The notes under the pieces were generated by a model that was given only the letters and a program-made list of their open reading frames with translations, was not told the DNA's origin and did no database searches. DNA of 64,000 nt from Amycolatopsis japonica (lineage in GTDB: Bacteria; Actinomycetota; Actinomycetes; Mycobacteriales; Pseudonocardiaceae), in contig NZ_CP008953.1 of NCBI RefSeq assembly GCF_000732925.1, positions 1 to 64,000 on the forward strand, given 5' to 3'. The position numbers were made by a program, and so were the translations under genes. Of this stretch, positions 55,056 through 63,031 are shown piece after piece; the first letter of the stretch is position 1, and each line of letters begins with the position of its first letter.

Positions 55056-55736
55056 TTGAAGAAGACGTTGGGCCGCCTCGCGGGTGCGGTGCTGGCCGGC
55101 GCCGTCATCTCGCTGGCCGTGACGCCGGTCGCGATGGCGCAGACCGAAACGACGACCACGCCTCCCGCGCCGACGAGCGAGACGCCCACCACGGCGCCCT
55201 CGCCCTCGTGGTCCGGCGGCCAGGTCAGCAACCCGCCCTCGTGGTCGGGCGGCAAGGTCACGACGGCCCCGCCGTCCTCCTCCGAGACCGGCACGCCGAC
55301 CTCGACCAGCGGCACGCCCACCTCCGGCAAGCCGTCGACCTCCACGTCGGAGAAGCCGACCACCACCACTCCGCCGAAGCCGGAGCTGAACGTCGGCGCC
55401 GGCTACGTCGAGGGCAACGAGGGCGCGCTGGCGATCCTGTGCGGTTCGGAGCCCGCGGACGTCACCGCGCCGGACTTCACCATCGTCGACTCGTTCCAGG
55501 ACGGTGGCGACGCCTACCTGTGGATCTACATCGTCGAGGCCAAGCCCGGTTTCAAGGGCACGTCGAGCACCTTCACCTGGACCTGCGACGGCAAGCCGGG
55601 CAAGGGTGACATCGAGATCGAGACGGTCGGCGGCGGCTCGACCGCGCCGGGCACCAAGCCGGAGCAGCCGAAGAAGCAGGTCAAGCTGAAGCCGAAGGGC
55701 GGCATCGAGACCGGTTTCGGCGCCACCGCGGCCTGA
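55056..55736 (+). CDS. Secreted Thr/Pro-rich surface protein
   Basis: A 226-residue exported protein. It starts with TTG (GGGAG seven bases upstream), and residues 1-29 form a textbook signal peptide (MKKTLGRLAGAVLAGAVISL, cleavage after AMA). Residues 30-110 are a Thr/Ser/Pro linker. The domain 110-190 (VGAGYVEGNEGALAILCGSEP ... FTWTCDGKPGKG) has two Cys. The tail has KKQVKLKPKGGIETGFG, an ETG-G motif near the end without a hydrophobic anchor. A class F sortase gene follows by four bases. It may be the sortase substrate, though it lacks a classical sorting signal. Confidence 0.82.
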   Translation: MKKTLGRLAGAVLAGAVISLAVTPVAMAQTETTTTPPAPTSETPTTAPSPSWSGGQVSNPPSWSGGKVTTAPPSSSETGTPTSTSGTPTSGKPSTSTSEKPTTTTPPKPELNVGAGYVEGNEGALAILCGSEPADVTAPDFTIVDSFQDGGDAYLWIYIVEAKPGFKGTSSTFTWTCDGKPGKGDIEIETVGGGSTAPGTKPEQPKKQVKLKPKGGIETGFGATAA

Positions 55737-55740
55737 TCCG

Positions 55741-56334
55741 ATGAAGCTCCTGACGCAGGGCGGCCGCGTGGTCGCGGCCGCCCTTGTGCTTTCCCTCGCG
55801 CTGACGGGATGCGGCACCGACGAACCCGCCGCGCCCGCCGCGGCGCCGTCGGAATCGGCTCCGCCGGTGGTCAAGCCGTACAACGGGACCCGTCCGACGA
55901 ACGTGAAGATCCCCAAGATCGGCGCGGAGTCGAGTCTGGTCACCGTCGCGGTCGGCAAGGACGGCAAGATGTCCGTCCCGTCGGCGAAGAACCCGATGCA
56001 GGCCGCGTGGTACCGGCTTTCGCCGGTGCCCGGCGACGTCGGCCCGTCGATCCTGCTCGGCCACGTCGACGGCAACAAGCAGCCGGGCATCTTCTACAAG
56101 CTCAAGGACGTCAACCCGGGTGACGAGGTGCTCGTCGAGCGCAGCGACGGCAAGAACCTGAAGTTCGTGGTCGAGAAGAAGGACCAGGTGCCCAAGGACC
56201 AGTTCCCCGAGGAAGCGGTCTACGGCAACACGGACAAGCCGCAGCTGCGGCTGATCACCTGTGGCGGTGTCTTCGACAAGGAAGAGCACAGCTACCAGGA
56301 CAACATCATCGTTTACGCGAACCTGGTCGCCTGA
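55741..56334 (+). CDS. Class F sortase, lipoprotein type
   Basis: A 197-residue sortase-like protein with an apparent lipobox LALTGC (Cys22) and a Pro/Ala spacer, so it is tethered to the outer membrane face by lipid. The core has VKIPKIGAESSLV, LLGHVDG (catalytic His) and LRLITCGGVF (catalytic Cys). No Arg follows the Cys; only Gln (SYQDNIIVY) occupies the place where class F enzymes may carry other residues, so the third catalytic residue is unclear. Class F sortases function in actinobacterial surface display. Directly after the surface protein. Confidence 0.88.
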   Translation: MKLLTQGGRVVAAALVLSLALTGCGTDEPAAPAAAPSESAPPVVKPYNGTRPTNVKIPKIGAESSLVTVAVGKDGKMSVPSAKNPMQAAWYRLSPVPGDVGPSILLGHVDGNKQPGIFYKLKDVNPGDEVLVERSDGKNLKFVVEKKDQVPKDQFPEEAVYGNTDKPQLRLITCGGVFDKEEHSYQDNIIVYANLVA

Positions 56335-56344
56335 CGAGCGCCAT

Positions 56345-56387
56345 GAAAGGTCCTTTCCTTGCGAAATTTGCGAGGAAAGGACCTTTC
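56345..56387. repeat. Composite palindrome after the sortase F gene
   Basis: GAAAGGTCCTTTCCTTGC (56345-56362) and GCGAGGAAAGGACCTTTC (56370-56387) pair with one mismatch around a 7-base centre. Each arm contains a GAAAGG-N-CCTTTC palindrome. It serves as a terminator between convergent genes and resembles the palindromes at 34907 and 48993. Confidence 0.85.
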
Positions 56388-56406
56388 CTTGCATTCGGGG
56401 ACGCGC

Positions 56407-57462
56407 TCAGCCCACCCCGGCGGCAGGGAACGGGAACCCGCCCGGAGCCGTCGCCTCGGTGTCGACCCACTTCCGCATCCCCGCGTCACAGGCCGCGTAG
56501 CCCCAGTTGATCAACCGCTCCTGCAGCACTTCCGGCAGTTTCGTCAGGCGCGTCGGGGTTTCCGCCAGCACGTGGGTGCGCTCGGCGGGCGCCGCGAGCG
56601 AATCTTCGAGCTGGAAGTTCGCGAGATCGACGTAAGACCCCCAGTAGGCGCCGGTGAAATCCTTCTCCACATAGGACTTCAGCAACGCGCCGCGCCGCAG
56701 TTCGCGCACCTGGTTGTCGATCACGTCGAGGACGCGCAGCAGTTGCCGTCCCCAGTCGCGTTTGACGTTGCGCGTGACCTTCATCCGCTTGCCCGCGTCG
56801 CTCACCAGCACCGTCGCGTGGCCCTCGACCGGGTCCAGGCCGAGGTTGTCGTAGACACCGGCGTCGCTCAGCACGATCTTGCGTTTCCGCTCGGCGGAAT
56901 GCGGATCCTGGATCACCACGGGCGAGAGCATCGGCGGGAACGCCGAAGACGCGGCCACCGCGGTCGCGAGCGGGATGTTCCCGTGCGGGCCGTTCTGCCG
57001 GAAGAACCACCACAGCGCGCCGTCCTGGAGGTTCGTCGCGGTGAAGACGAACTGCGGCCCCGTCGGGTCGATGTCCTTCAGGCAGCAGTCGCCGAACAGG
57101 TGTTTCGCGTACACCCGCGCGAGCTCCTCGCCGGCACTCCGCCAGGGCACGGCCATGGCGAGCAGGGTGACCGGGATGTCGAGCCGTTTGCGGGCCAGGT
57201 TCCGGATCGGCGCGACGACCTTGTCGGAGAAGTTGTCCGCGACACCGTTCTCGAACTTCAGGTCCGCCCAAGCGTGCGCGAGCACGCCTGCCGCGATCGA
57301 GCCGCCCGAAACGCTGGAGAACGTCGAGATCTTCGACAGCCAGCCGAGTTCGTTGAGCCGCCACAGGGCCCCGGTGTGGAACAACATCGCGCGGTAGCCG
57401 CCGCCGGACAACGCGAGACCGACGCCTTGCCGGGTGGTCGAAGCTTTGTTGGTATCCCCCAC
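56407..57462 (-). CDS. Patatin-like phospholipase family protein
   Basis: A 351-residue lipid acyl hydrolase. Oxyanion motif SGGGYRAMLFHTGAL near residue 19, nucleophile Ser in SSVSGGSIAAG (G-x-S-x-G variant SVSGGS) near residue 53, and catalytic Asp in DAGVYDNLG. Phospholipase activity is expected. GTG at 57462 lacks a clear Shine-Dalgarno. It is 20 bases downstream of the FadR-type regulator gene and on the same strand, so it probably forms an operon with it. Confidence 0.9.
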   Translation of the reverse strand: MGDTNKASTTRQGVGLALSGGGYRAMLFHTGALWRLNELGWLSKISTFSSVSGGSIAAGVLAHAWADLKFENGVADNFSDKVVAPIRNLARKRLDIPVTLLAMAVPWRSAGEELARVYAKHLFGDCCLKDIDPTGPQFVFTATNLQDGALWWFFRQNGPHGNIPLATAVAASSAFPPMLSPVVIQDPHSAERKRKIVLSDAGVYDNLGLDPVEGHATVLVSDAGKRMKVTRNVKRDWGRQLLRVLDVIDNQVRELRRGALLKSYVEKDFTGAYWGSYVDLANFQLEDSLAAPAERTHVLAETPTRLTKLPEVLQERLINWGYAACDAGMRKWVDTEATAPGGFPFPAAGVG

Positions 57463-57482
57463 CTGAGTGAGTGTAGGGGTGG

Positions 57483-58226
57483 TCAGGCGAGTAGTGGCTG
57501 CAAGAGACGTCGTTGCTCTTCGGGGACGTACTCGGCGTAGTTGTCGTAGAGCGCTTGCTTCGCCAGCCGCGAAGCGCGTTCGCCGTCGGAATCCCGGATC
57601 GCGCCGAGCACTTCTTCGTGATGCGTCAGCCAGCTGCGCATCAACGCCGTCCGGTCGTCGGCGTGCTCCAGTTTGTCCTCGATGAGTTCCAGTACGACGC
57701 CGCGGACGACCTCCCCGCTGATCACCAGCAGCGGATTCCCCGTCGCGCGGGCGATGGCCTCGTGGAACGCGACGTCCGCATGGGAGAACTCCGCGAATCC
57801 CTCCGAGACGCCCGCGCGCATCGCCTCCAGCGCGGCGTCCAGTTCGGCGAGATGGTCCTCCGTCCTGAGCTGCGCGGCGAGCAGATGTGCGGAACCGTCG
57901 AGCACCATGCGGAACTGCAGGAGTTCGGACAACCCGAGATGGTCGGCCCGCGCGAGCCGGTGCATCGACCGGTGCAACGCGGCGGGGGAGGCGGCCAGAA
58001 CCTCGGGCCCGCGCGGATCGCCTGGCCGCGAGCGGATCATTTCCGCTGCTTGCAGTACACGCAGCGCCTCGCGCACGGTCGAGCGGCCGACGTCGAACTG
58101 GACCATCAGCTCGCGTTCGCTCGGCAACCGGTCGCCCGGTTTGATCCGGCCGCTGAACACGGCTTCCTCGATCTGTTCGACGACACGCTGGTACGCGCGG
58201 ACAGGGGCGACCGGCTCGAATTCCAT
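57483..58226 (-). CDS. GntR family regulator, FadR/FCD subfamily
   Basis: A 247-residue regulator with N-terminal winged helix (AVFSGRIKPGDRLPSERELMVQFDVGRSTVREALRVLQAA; the stretch is several motifs) and C-terminal FCD ligand domain with metal-binding His residues (HADVAFHEAIARATGNPLL, WLTHHEEVLGAI). It faces a palindrome with TGGTCAGACCA, the form recognised by GntR/FadR proteins. It probably represses the divergent ABC importer and itself. Ligand unknown. Confidence 0.94.
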   Translation of the reverse strand: MEFEPVAPVRAYQRVVEQIEEAVFSGRIKPGDRLPSERELMVQFDVGRSTVREALRVLQAAEMIRSRPGDPRGPEVLAASPAALHRSMHRLARADHLGLSELLQFRMVLDGSAHLLAAQLRTEDHLAELDAALEAMRAGVSEGFAEFSHADVAFHEAIARATGNPLLVISGEVVRGVVLELIEDKLEHADDRTALMRSWLTHHEEVLGAIRDSDGERASRLAKQALYDNYAEYVPEEQRRLLQPLLA

Positions 58227-58245
58227 CTTGACCCTGCCGTCTCGT

Positions 58246-58274
58246 CTGGTTTACTGGTCAGACCAGTCTACCGG
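58246..58274. promoter_or_regulatory. FadR-type operator between gntR and the importer
   Basis: ACTGGTC-A-GACCAGT (58253-58267) is a perfect 7-bp dyad containing TGGTCAGACCA. Outer half-sites CTGGT (58246) and ACCGG (58270) extend it to 29 bp with one mismatch. It is 19 bases from the gntR start and 12 bases from the SBP start. Confidence 0.72.
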
Positions 58275-58286
58275 TCAGGGGGCAGG

Positions 58287-59777
58287 ATGAAAGCCCGGAT
58301 TCACGCGGCAGTGGTGGCGTTGCTGCTGGTGGCGTCCGGCTGCTCCGCCGGCTCGAGTGCCACCGTGGCCAAGGATCCAGGCACGCTCGCCATCGGTTAC
58401 ACCGCCGAACCCGCGAACTTCGACTTCACCCGTACGGACGGCGCCGCCATCCCGCAGGCCTTGCTCTACAACGTCTACGAGGGCCTGGTGAAGCTCGACG
58501 CGAACGCGAAGATCGTGCCGCTGCTGGCCGAATCGTGGACGATTTCGGAAGACCGCAAGACCTACGACTTCAAGCTTCGGAAGAACGCGAAGTTCAGCAA
58601 CGGGGCGCCGTTCACCGCCGAGGACGTCAAGTTCTCGCTGATGCGCGTGAAGACGGACTGGACCGTGTCGATCAAGTCCACAATGGACGTCGTCGACCGG
58701 GTCGACGTGGTGGCGCCGGATCACGCGCGGGTCGTGCTCACGAAACCCAGCAACGGCTGGCTGTTCAGCCTCACCAGCCGCCTCGGTGCGATGTTCAGCC
58801 CGACCGGGGTCGCGGATCTGGCGAACAAACCGGTCGGCACCGGGCCGTACACGGTGTCCTCGCGACGTCGTGGCGACTCCATCGTCCTCAAGCAGAATCC
58901 CGCGTACTGGGGCACGAAACCGGCCTACTCCACCGTGGTCCTCAAGTACATCAAGGATCCGACGGCGCTCAACAACGCCTTGCTCAGCAACGGGATCGAC
59001 GTCATCTCCGCGATCACCGTGCCGGATTCGATCCCGCAGTTCCAGAGCGACGACCGGTTCACCGTCGTCGAAGGCACGACCAACAGCGAGGTCACGCTCG
59101 CGTTCAACAACGCGCGCCCGCCGCTGAACGACGTCCGGGTGCGAAAAGCTTTGTCGTACGCGATCGACCGGAAAGCGTTGCTGGACACGGCGTGGGCCGG
59201 TCGCGGCACGCTCATCGGCAGTATGGTTCCGCCGACCGACCCTTGGTACGAAGACCTGTCGAACGCGTATCCGTTCGATCCCGCCAAGGCGAAAGCTCTG
59301 CTCGCGGAAGCGGGACAACCGAATCCTTCATTACGGCTGCGGATCCCGAATCTGCCGTACGCGGTTTCGGCCGCGCAGGTGGTGTCGTCGCAACTGGCGG
59401 ACGTCGGGGTCACGGTGACGATCGAGCCGCTGGACTTCCCGTCGGTGTGGCTCAAGCAGGTCTTCACCGACCACGACTACGACCTGTCGATCATCCAGCA
59501 CGTCGAGGCGCGCGACATCGTCACCTTCGGCAGGCCGAAGTACTACTGGGGTTACGACGGCAAGCTCGTCCAGCAGAACCTGGCGAAGGCCGACGCCGGA
59601 ACGCCTCAGGAGCAGATCGACGCGATGAGGCAGGTCGCGCGGAGGCTGTCCGAAGACGCCGCCGCGGACTGGCTCTTCCTGTTCCCCAACGTGATCGTGG
59701 CGAAGAACAAGGTGACCGGGTTCGTCCGCAACCAGGTCAGCGAGTCCTTCGATCTCACGGGATTGGCGCCGCGATGA
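58287..59777 (+). CDS. ABC importer substrate-binding lipoprotein (family 5)
   Basis: A 496-residue solute-binding protein of the peptide/nickel/opine (SBP_bac_5) family. A lipobox (VASGC, Cys19) anchors it. Domain motifs are FDFTRTDGA, LLAESWTISEDRKTYDFKLRKNAKFSNGAPFTAEDVKFSL, and VGTGPYTVS. It captures oligopeptides or related solutes for the permeases encoded next. ATG at 58287 has AGGGGG upstream; stop overlaps the next start (ATGA). Confidence 0.95.
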   Translation: MKARIHAAVVALLLVASGCSAGSSATVAKDPGTLAIGYTAEPANFDFTRTDGAAIPQALLYNVYEGLVKLDANAKIVPLLAESWTISEDRKTYDFKLRKNAKFSNGAPFTAEDVKFSLMRVKTDWTVSIKSTMDVVDRVDVVAPDHARVVLTKPSNGWLFSLTSRLGAMFSPTGVADLANKPVGTGPYTVSSRRRGDSIVLKQNPAYWGTKPAYSTVVLKYIKDPTALNNALLSNGIDVISAITVPDSIPQFQSDDRFTVVEGTTNSEVTLAFNNARPPLNDVRVRKALSYAIDRKALLDTAWAGRGTLIGSMVPPTDPWYEDLSNAYPFDPAKAKALLAEAGQPNPSLRLRIPNLPYAVSAAQVVSSQLADVGVTVTIEPLDFPSVWLKQVFTDHDYDLSIIQHVEARDIVTFGRPKYYWGYDGKLVQQNLAKADAGTPQEQIDAMRQVARRLSEDAAADWLFLFPNVIVAKNKVTGFVRNQVSESFDLTGLAPR

Positions 59778-60718
59778 CGGTCAAGATCGTGCGCCGGGTG
59801 GCGATCCTGGTGGCCAGTGTGCTGGTCGCGTCCATCGTGGTGTTCCTGTTCATGGCCGTGCTGCCGGGCGATCCGGCGCAGGTCGCGCTCGGCGTCAACG
59901 CGACCCCGGAACTGGTCGCGAAGACCCGCGCCGAATTCGGCATCGACAGGCCGCTCGTGACGCAGTACTTCGACTGGATCGGCGGTGTCCTGCAAGGCGA
60001 CTTCGGCCGCTCGTACGTTACGCGCGAGGAGATCGGCCCGGCGCTGACCGACCGCCTCGGCGTCACGTTGTGGCTGGTCGGGGCCGGAATGCTGGTGGCG
60101 TTGCTGATCGCCGTCCCGGCCGGGACGTTCGCCGCGGTACGGCACCGGAAGGCGGACGGCACGGCGGTTTCCGGGCTGTCGCAGATCGGCGTCGCGATCC
60201 CCGCGTTCCTCGCCGGCATCATCCTGGTGCAGATCTTCGCGGTGCAGTTGCGCTGGCTGCCCTCCGGCGGCTGGACACCACCGGTGCAGGACCCCGGCGA
60301 ATTCCTCCGCGGTCTCGTCCTGCCCGCGTTGTCCTTGGGGCTGGTGCAAGGCGCGGTGCTCACCCGCTACGTCCGGTCGGCCGTGCTCGACACGCTCGGC
60401 CAGGACTACCTGCGCACGGCGCGCTCCAAGGGGCTGCGGCCGTTCCAAGCCTTGTTCCGCCACGGTCTGCGCAACGCCGCCGTGCCGGTGGTGACGGTGC
60501 TCGGGCTGCAGCTTTCGACGCTGCTGATCGGCGCAGTCGTCGTCGAGCGCGTGTTCGTCCTGCCGGGGCTGGGCAGCATGCTGCTCGACTCGGTGGCGTC
60601 GCGGGATCTGTTGTCCGTGCAGGGGATCGTGCTGGTCCTGGTGGTCGGCGTACTGCTGGTGAACTTCGTGGTCGACGTCCTGTACACGGTGCTCGACCCG
60701 AGATTGCGGGGTTCCTGA
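59774..60718 (+). CDS. ABC importer permease (DppB/OppB-like)
   Basis: A 314-residue permease with about six helices. It starts MTVKIVRRVAILVASVLVAS, followed by the GDPAQVALG segment of DppB homologues. The EAA-like loop DYLRTARSKGLRPFQALFRHGLRNAA is typical. ATG at 59774 overlaps the substrate-binding gene by four bases, and its stop overlaps the next ATG. Works with the second permease and two ATPases. Confidence 0.95.
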   Translation: MTVKIVRRVAILVASVLVASIVVFLFMAVLPGDPAQVALGVNATPELVAKTRAEFGIDRPLVTQYFDWIGGVLQGDFGRSYVTREEIGPALTDRLGVTLWLVGAGMLVALLIAVPAGTFAAVRHRKADGTAVSGLSQIGVAIPAFLAGIILVQIFAVQLRWLPSGGWTPPVQDPGEFLRGLVLPALSLGLVQGAVLTRYVRSAVLDTLGQDYLRTARSKGLRPFQALFRHGLRNAAVPVVTVLGLQLSTLLIGAVVVERVFVLPGLGSMLLDSVASRDLLSVQGIVLVLVVGVLLVNFVVDVLYTVLDPRLRGS

Positions 60719-61530
60719 TGCGTAACCGCAGTCTCGTCGTCGGCGGTGTCCTGGTCGCGCTGATCGTGCTCGCCGCGCTGCTTTCGTTCGTGTGGACGCC
60801 GTTCGACCCGGTGAAGGTCGACGCGGCCAACCGGCTGCACGATTTCAGCGGCTCGAATCCGCTCGGTACCGACAGTTTCGGCCGCGACGTGCTCAGCCAG
60901 ATCATGGTCGGCGCGCGGACGACGCTGTACGTCGGCGTGGTCGCGGTCGGGATCGCCGCGGTGATCGGGACGCCGCTCGGGATCCTCGCCGGGATGTCGT
61001 CGCGGTGGCTCGGCGAATTCGTCATGCGGGTCAACGATCTCGTGCTCGCGTTCCCCGCGTTGCTACTGGCGATCATGTTCGGCGCGGTGTTCGGGGCGGA
61101 CACTTTGACCGCCATGGTGGCGATCGGTATCGCGACCATCCCGTCGTTCGCGCGGATCGCGCGTTCGGGCACGCTGCAGGTGATGAGCAGCGAGTTCGTG
61201 CTGGCCGCGCGGTCGGCGGGCCGGTCGCGGCTGAACATCGCGGCGCGGCATGTGCTGCCGAACATCTCCGGGCTGCTGATCGTGCAGGCGTCGGTGTCGT
61301 TCGCGATCGCCGTGCTCGCGGAAGCGGCGTTGTCGTTCCTCGGCTTCGGCACGCGGCCGCCGACCCCGTCGTGGGGCCGCATGCTGCAGGAATCCCAGGT
61401 GTTCCTGACCCTGCATCCGCGGCTCGCGCTCGTGCCCGGTGTCGCGATCGCCATCGCCGTCCTCGGGTTCAACCTGCTCGGTGACGGCCTGCGCGATCGT
61501 CTCGATCCCCGATTGGCGGCGCGGCTATGA
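60718..61530 (+). CDS. ABC importer permease (DppC/OppC-like)
   Basis: A 270-residue permease with about five to six helices, the second membrane subunit. N-terminal MRNRSLVVGGVLVALIVLAA is a membrane helix. HPLGTDSFGRDVLSQIMVGARTTL-type motif (NPLGTDSFGRD) and the EAA loop FVLAARSAGRSRLNIAARH identify DppC. The end is GDGLRDRLDPRLAARL. Shares TGATG with the upstream gene and overlaps the ATPase start. Confidence 0.95.
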   Translation: MRNRSLVVGGVLVALIVLAALLSFVWTPFDPVKVDAANRLHDFSGSNPLGTDSFGRDVLSQIMVGARTTLYVGVVAVGIAAVIGTPLGILAGMSSRWLGEFVMRVNDLVLAFPALLLAIMFGAVFGADTLTAMVAIGIATIPSFARIARSGTLQVMSSEFVLAARSAGRSRLNIAARHVLPNISGLLIVQASVSFAIAVLAEAALSFLGFGTRPPTPSWGRMLQESQVFLTLHPRLALVPGVAIAIAVLGFNLLGDGLRDRLDPRLAARL

Positions 61531-62264
61531 CCCTCGAAGTCCATGGTCTCGGCATTTCCGGGCTGGTCCGCGACGTCTCGTTCGGCATCGCTCGCGGTGA
61601 GCGGGTCGGGCTGATCGGCGAGTCCGGTTCCGGGAAGTCGTTGACGGCGTTGTCGATCATGGGGCTGCTGCCCGAAGAGCTCGCCGCCTCCGGATCGGTG
61701 AAACTCGACGGCCGCGAGCTGCTCGGCGCGCCGGAGAAGGAGCTGTCGCGGTTGCGCGGCAACGAGATGTCGATGGTGTTCCAGGAGCCGATGACCGCGT
61801 TGAACCCGGCGATGCGGGTCGGCGCGCAGGTGGCCGAGCCGATGCGGATCCATCGCAAGGGCGGGAGGGATCCCGAGGCTTTGCTGGCGTCCGTCGGACT
61901 GCCCGGGGTCGCTCGTGCCTACCCGCATCAACTGTCCGGCGGGCAGCGGCAACGCGTCGTCCTCGCGATCGCGCTGGCCAACGACCCGAAGCTGCTCATC
62001 TGCGACGAGCCGACGACCGCGCTGGACGTCACCGTGCAGGCGCAGATCCTGGAACTGATCCTCGACGGGGTTCGGGAGCGGGAGAGCGCGCTGCTGTTCA
62101 TCACGCACGACCTCGCCGTCGTGGCGTCGGTGTGCGAGCGGGTGCTGGTGATGCTGGACGGCGAGATCGTCGAAGCCGGTACCACCCGCGACGTCCTCAC
62201 CGCGCCACAGCACGAGTACACGAAGAAGCTGTTGGCCGCTTCGGATCTGGAGGCGAGCCGATGA
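61527..62264 (+). CDS. ABC importer ATPase (DppD/OppD-like)
   Basis: A 245-residue ATPase. Walker A GESGSGKSLTAL, signature LSGGQRQRV, Walker B LLICDEPTTALDV, and H-loop THDLAVV. It lacks the extended C-terminal oligopeptide-family domain (~70 residues with Cys), so it is shorter than usual OppD (about 330). ATG at 61527 overlaps the permease stop by four bases. Paired with the following ATPase. Confidence 0.95.
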   Translation: MTLEVHGLGISGLVRDVSFGIARGERVGLIGESGSGKSLTALSIMGLLPEELAASGSVKLDGRELLGAPEKELSRLRGNEMSMVFQEPMTALNPAMRVGAQVAEPMRIHRKGGRDPEALLASVGLPGVARAYPHQLSGGQRQRVVLAIALANDPKLLICDEPTTALDVTVQAQILELILDGVRERESALLFITHDLAVVASVCERVLVMLDGEIVEAGTTRDVLTAPQHEYTKKLLAASDLEASR

Positions 62265-63031
62265 TGATCTCAGTGCGGGATCTCGAACGTCGGTACACCA
62301 GGCGTGATGTCCACGCTTTGCGCGGAGTGTCGTTCGACGTCGAGGCCGGTCAACGCTTCGGGATCGTCGGCGAATCCGGTTCGGGAAAGTCCACTTTGGT
62401 CAGATTGCTGGCCGCGCTCGACAAGCCGACGGCGGGCAGCGTCTCGTTCCAGGGCAAGCGCGTGGACACCCTGCCGGAACGCAAACTCGGCTTCCTGCGG
62501 TCGGAACTGCAGATCGTCTTCCAAGATCCGATGGGTTCGCTCGATCCGCGGATGCGGGTCCGCGACATCATCTCCGAACCATTGGGCCGGAGGGATCCCG
62601 CGCGGGTCTCGGAGCTGCTGAAGGCCGTCGGGCTGCCTTCGGATGCGGCGGGACGGTATCCGCACCAGTTCTCCGGCGGGCAACGTCAGCGCATCTCGAT
62701 CGCGCGGGCGCTCGCGCCGAATCCGAGCGTCCTCATCGCGGACGAGCCGGTGAGCGCGCTCGACGTCTCGGTGCGCAAGCAGATCCTCGACCTGCTCGCG
62801 TCGCTGGTCGAGCTGTATTCGCTGACGCTGATCTTCGTCTCGCACGATCTCGGCGTGGTGCGGCACGTCTGCGACCGGGTCGCGGTGATGCGGCGCGGGG
62901 AGATCGTCGAGATCGGCGACGTCGACCAGGTCTACGACGCGCCGGAACACGAGTACACCAGGGAACTGCTGGCGGCCGCGCCGAATCTGCGGGCCGAACT
63001 GGCTCGGTTGAGGGGAGGGGACGATGGCTGA
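62261..63031 (+). CDS. ABC importer ATPase (DppF/OppF-like)
   Basis: A 256-residue ATPase with Walker A GESGSGKSTLVR, Q-loop VFQDPMGSLDPRM, signature FSGGQRQRISIA, Walker B VLIADEPVSALDV, H-loop SHDLGVV. As with the partner, the C-terminal domain is short. ATG at 62261 overlaps the previous stop by four bases; the stop overlaps the ALDH gene start by eight bases. Confidence 0.95.
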   Translation: MMISVRDLERRYTRRDVHALRGVSFDVEAGQRFGIVGESGSGKSTLVRLLAALDKPTAGSVSFQGKRVDTLPERKLGFLRSELQIVFQDPMGSLDPRMRVRDIISEPLGRRDPARVSELLKAVGLPSDAAGRYPHQFSGGQRQRISIARALAPNPSVLIADEPVSALDVSVRKQILDLLASLVELYSLTLIFVSHDLGVVRHVCDRVAVMRRGEIVEIGDVDQVYDAPEHEYTRELLAAAPNLRAELARLRGGDDG

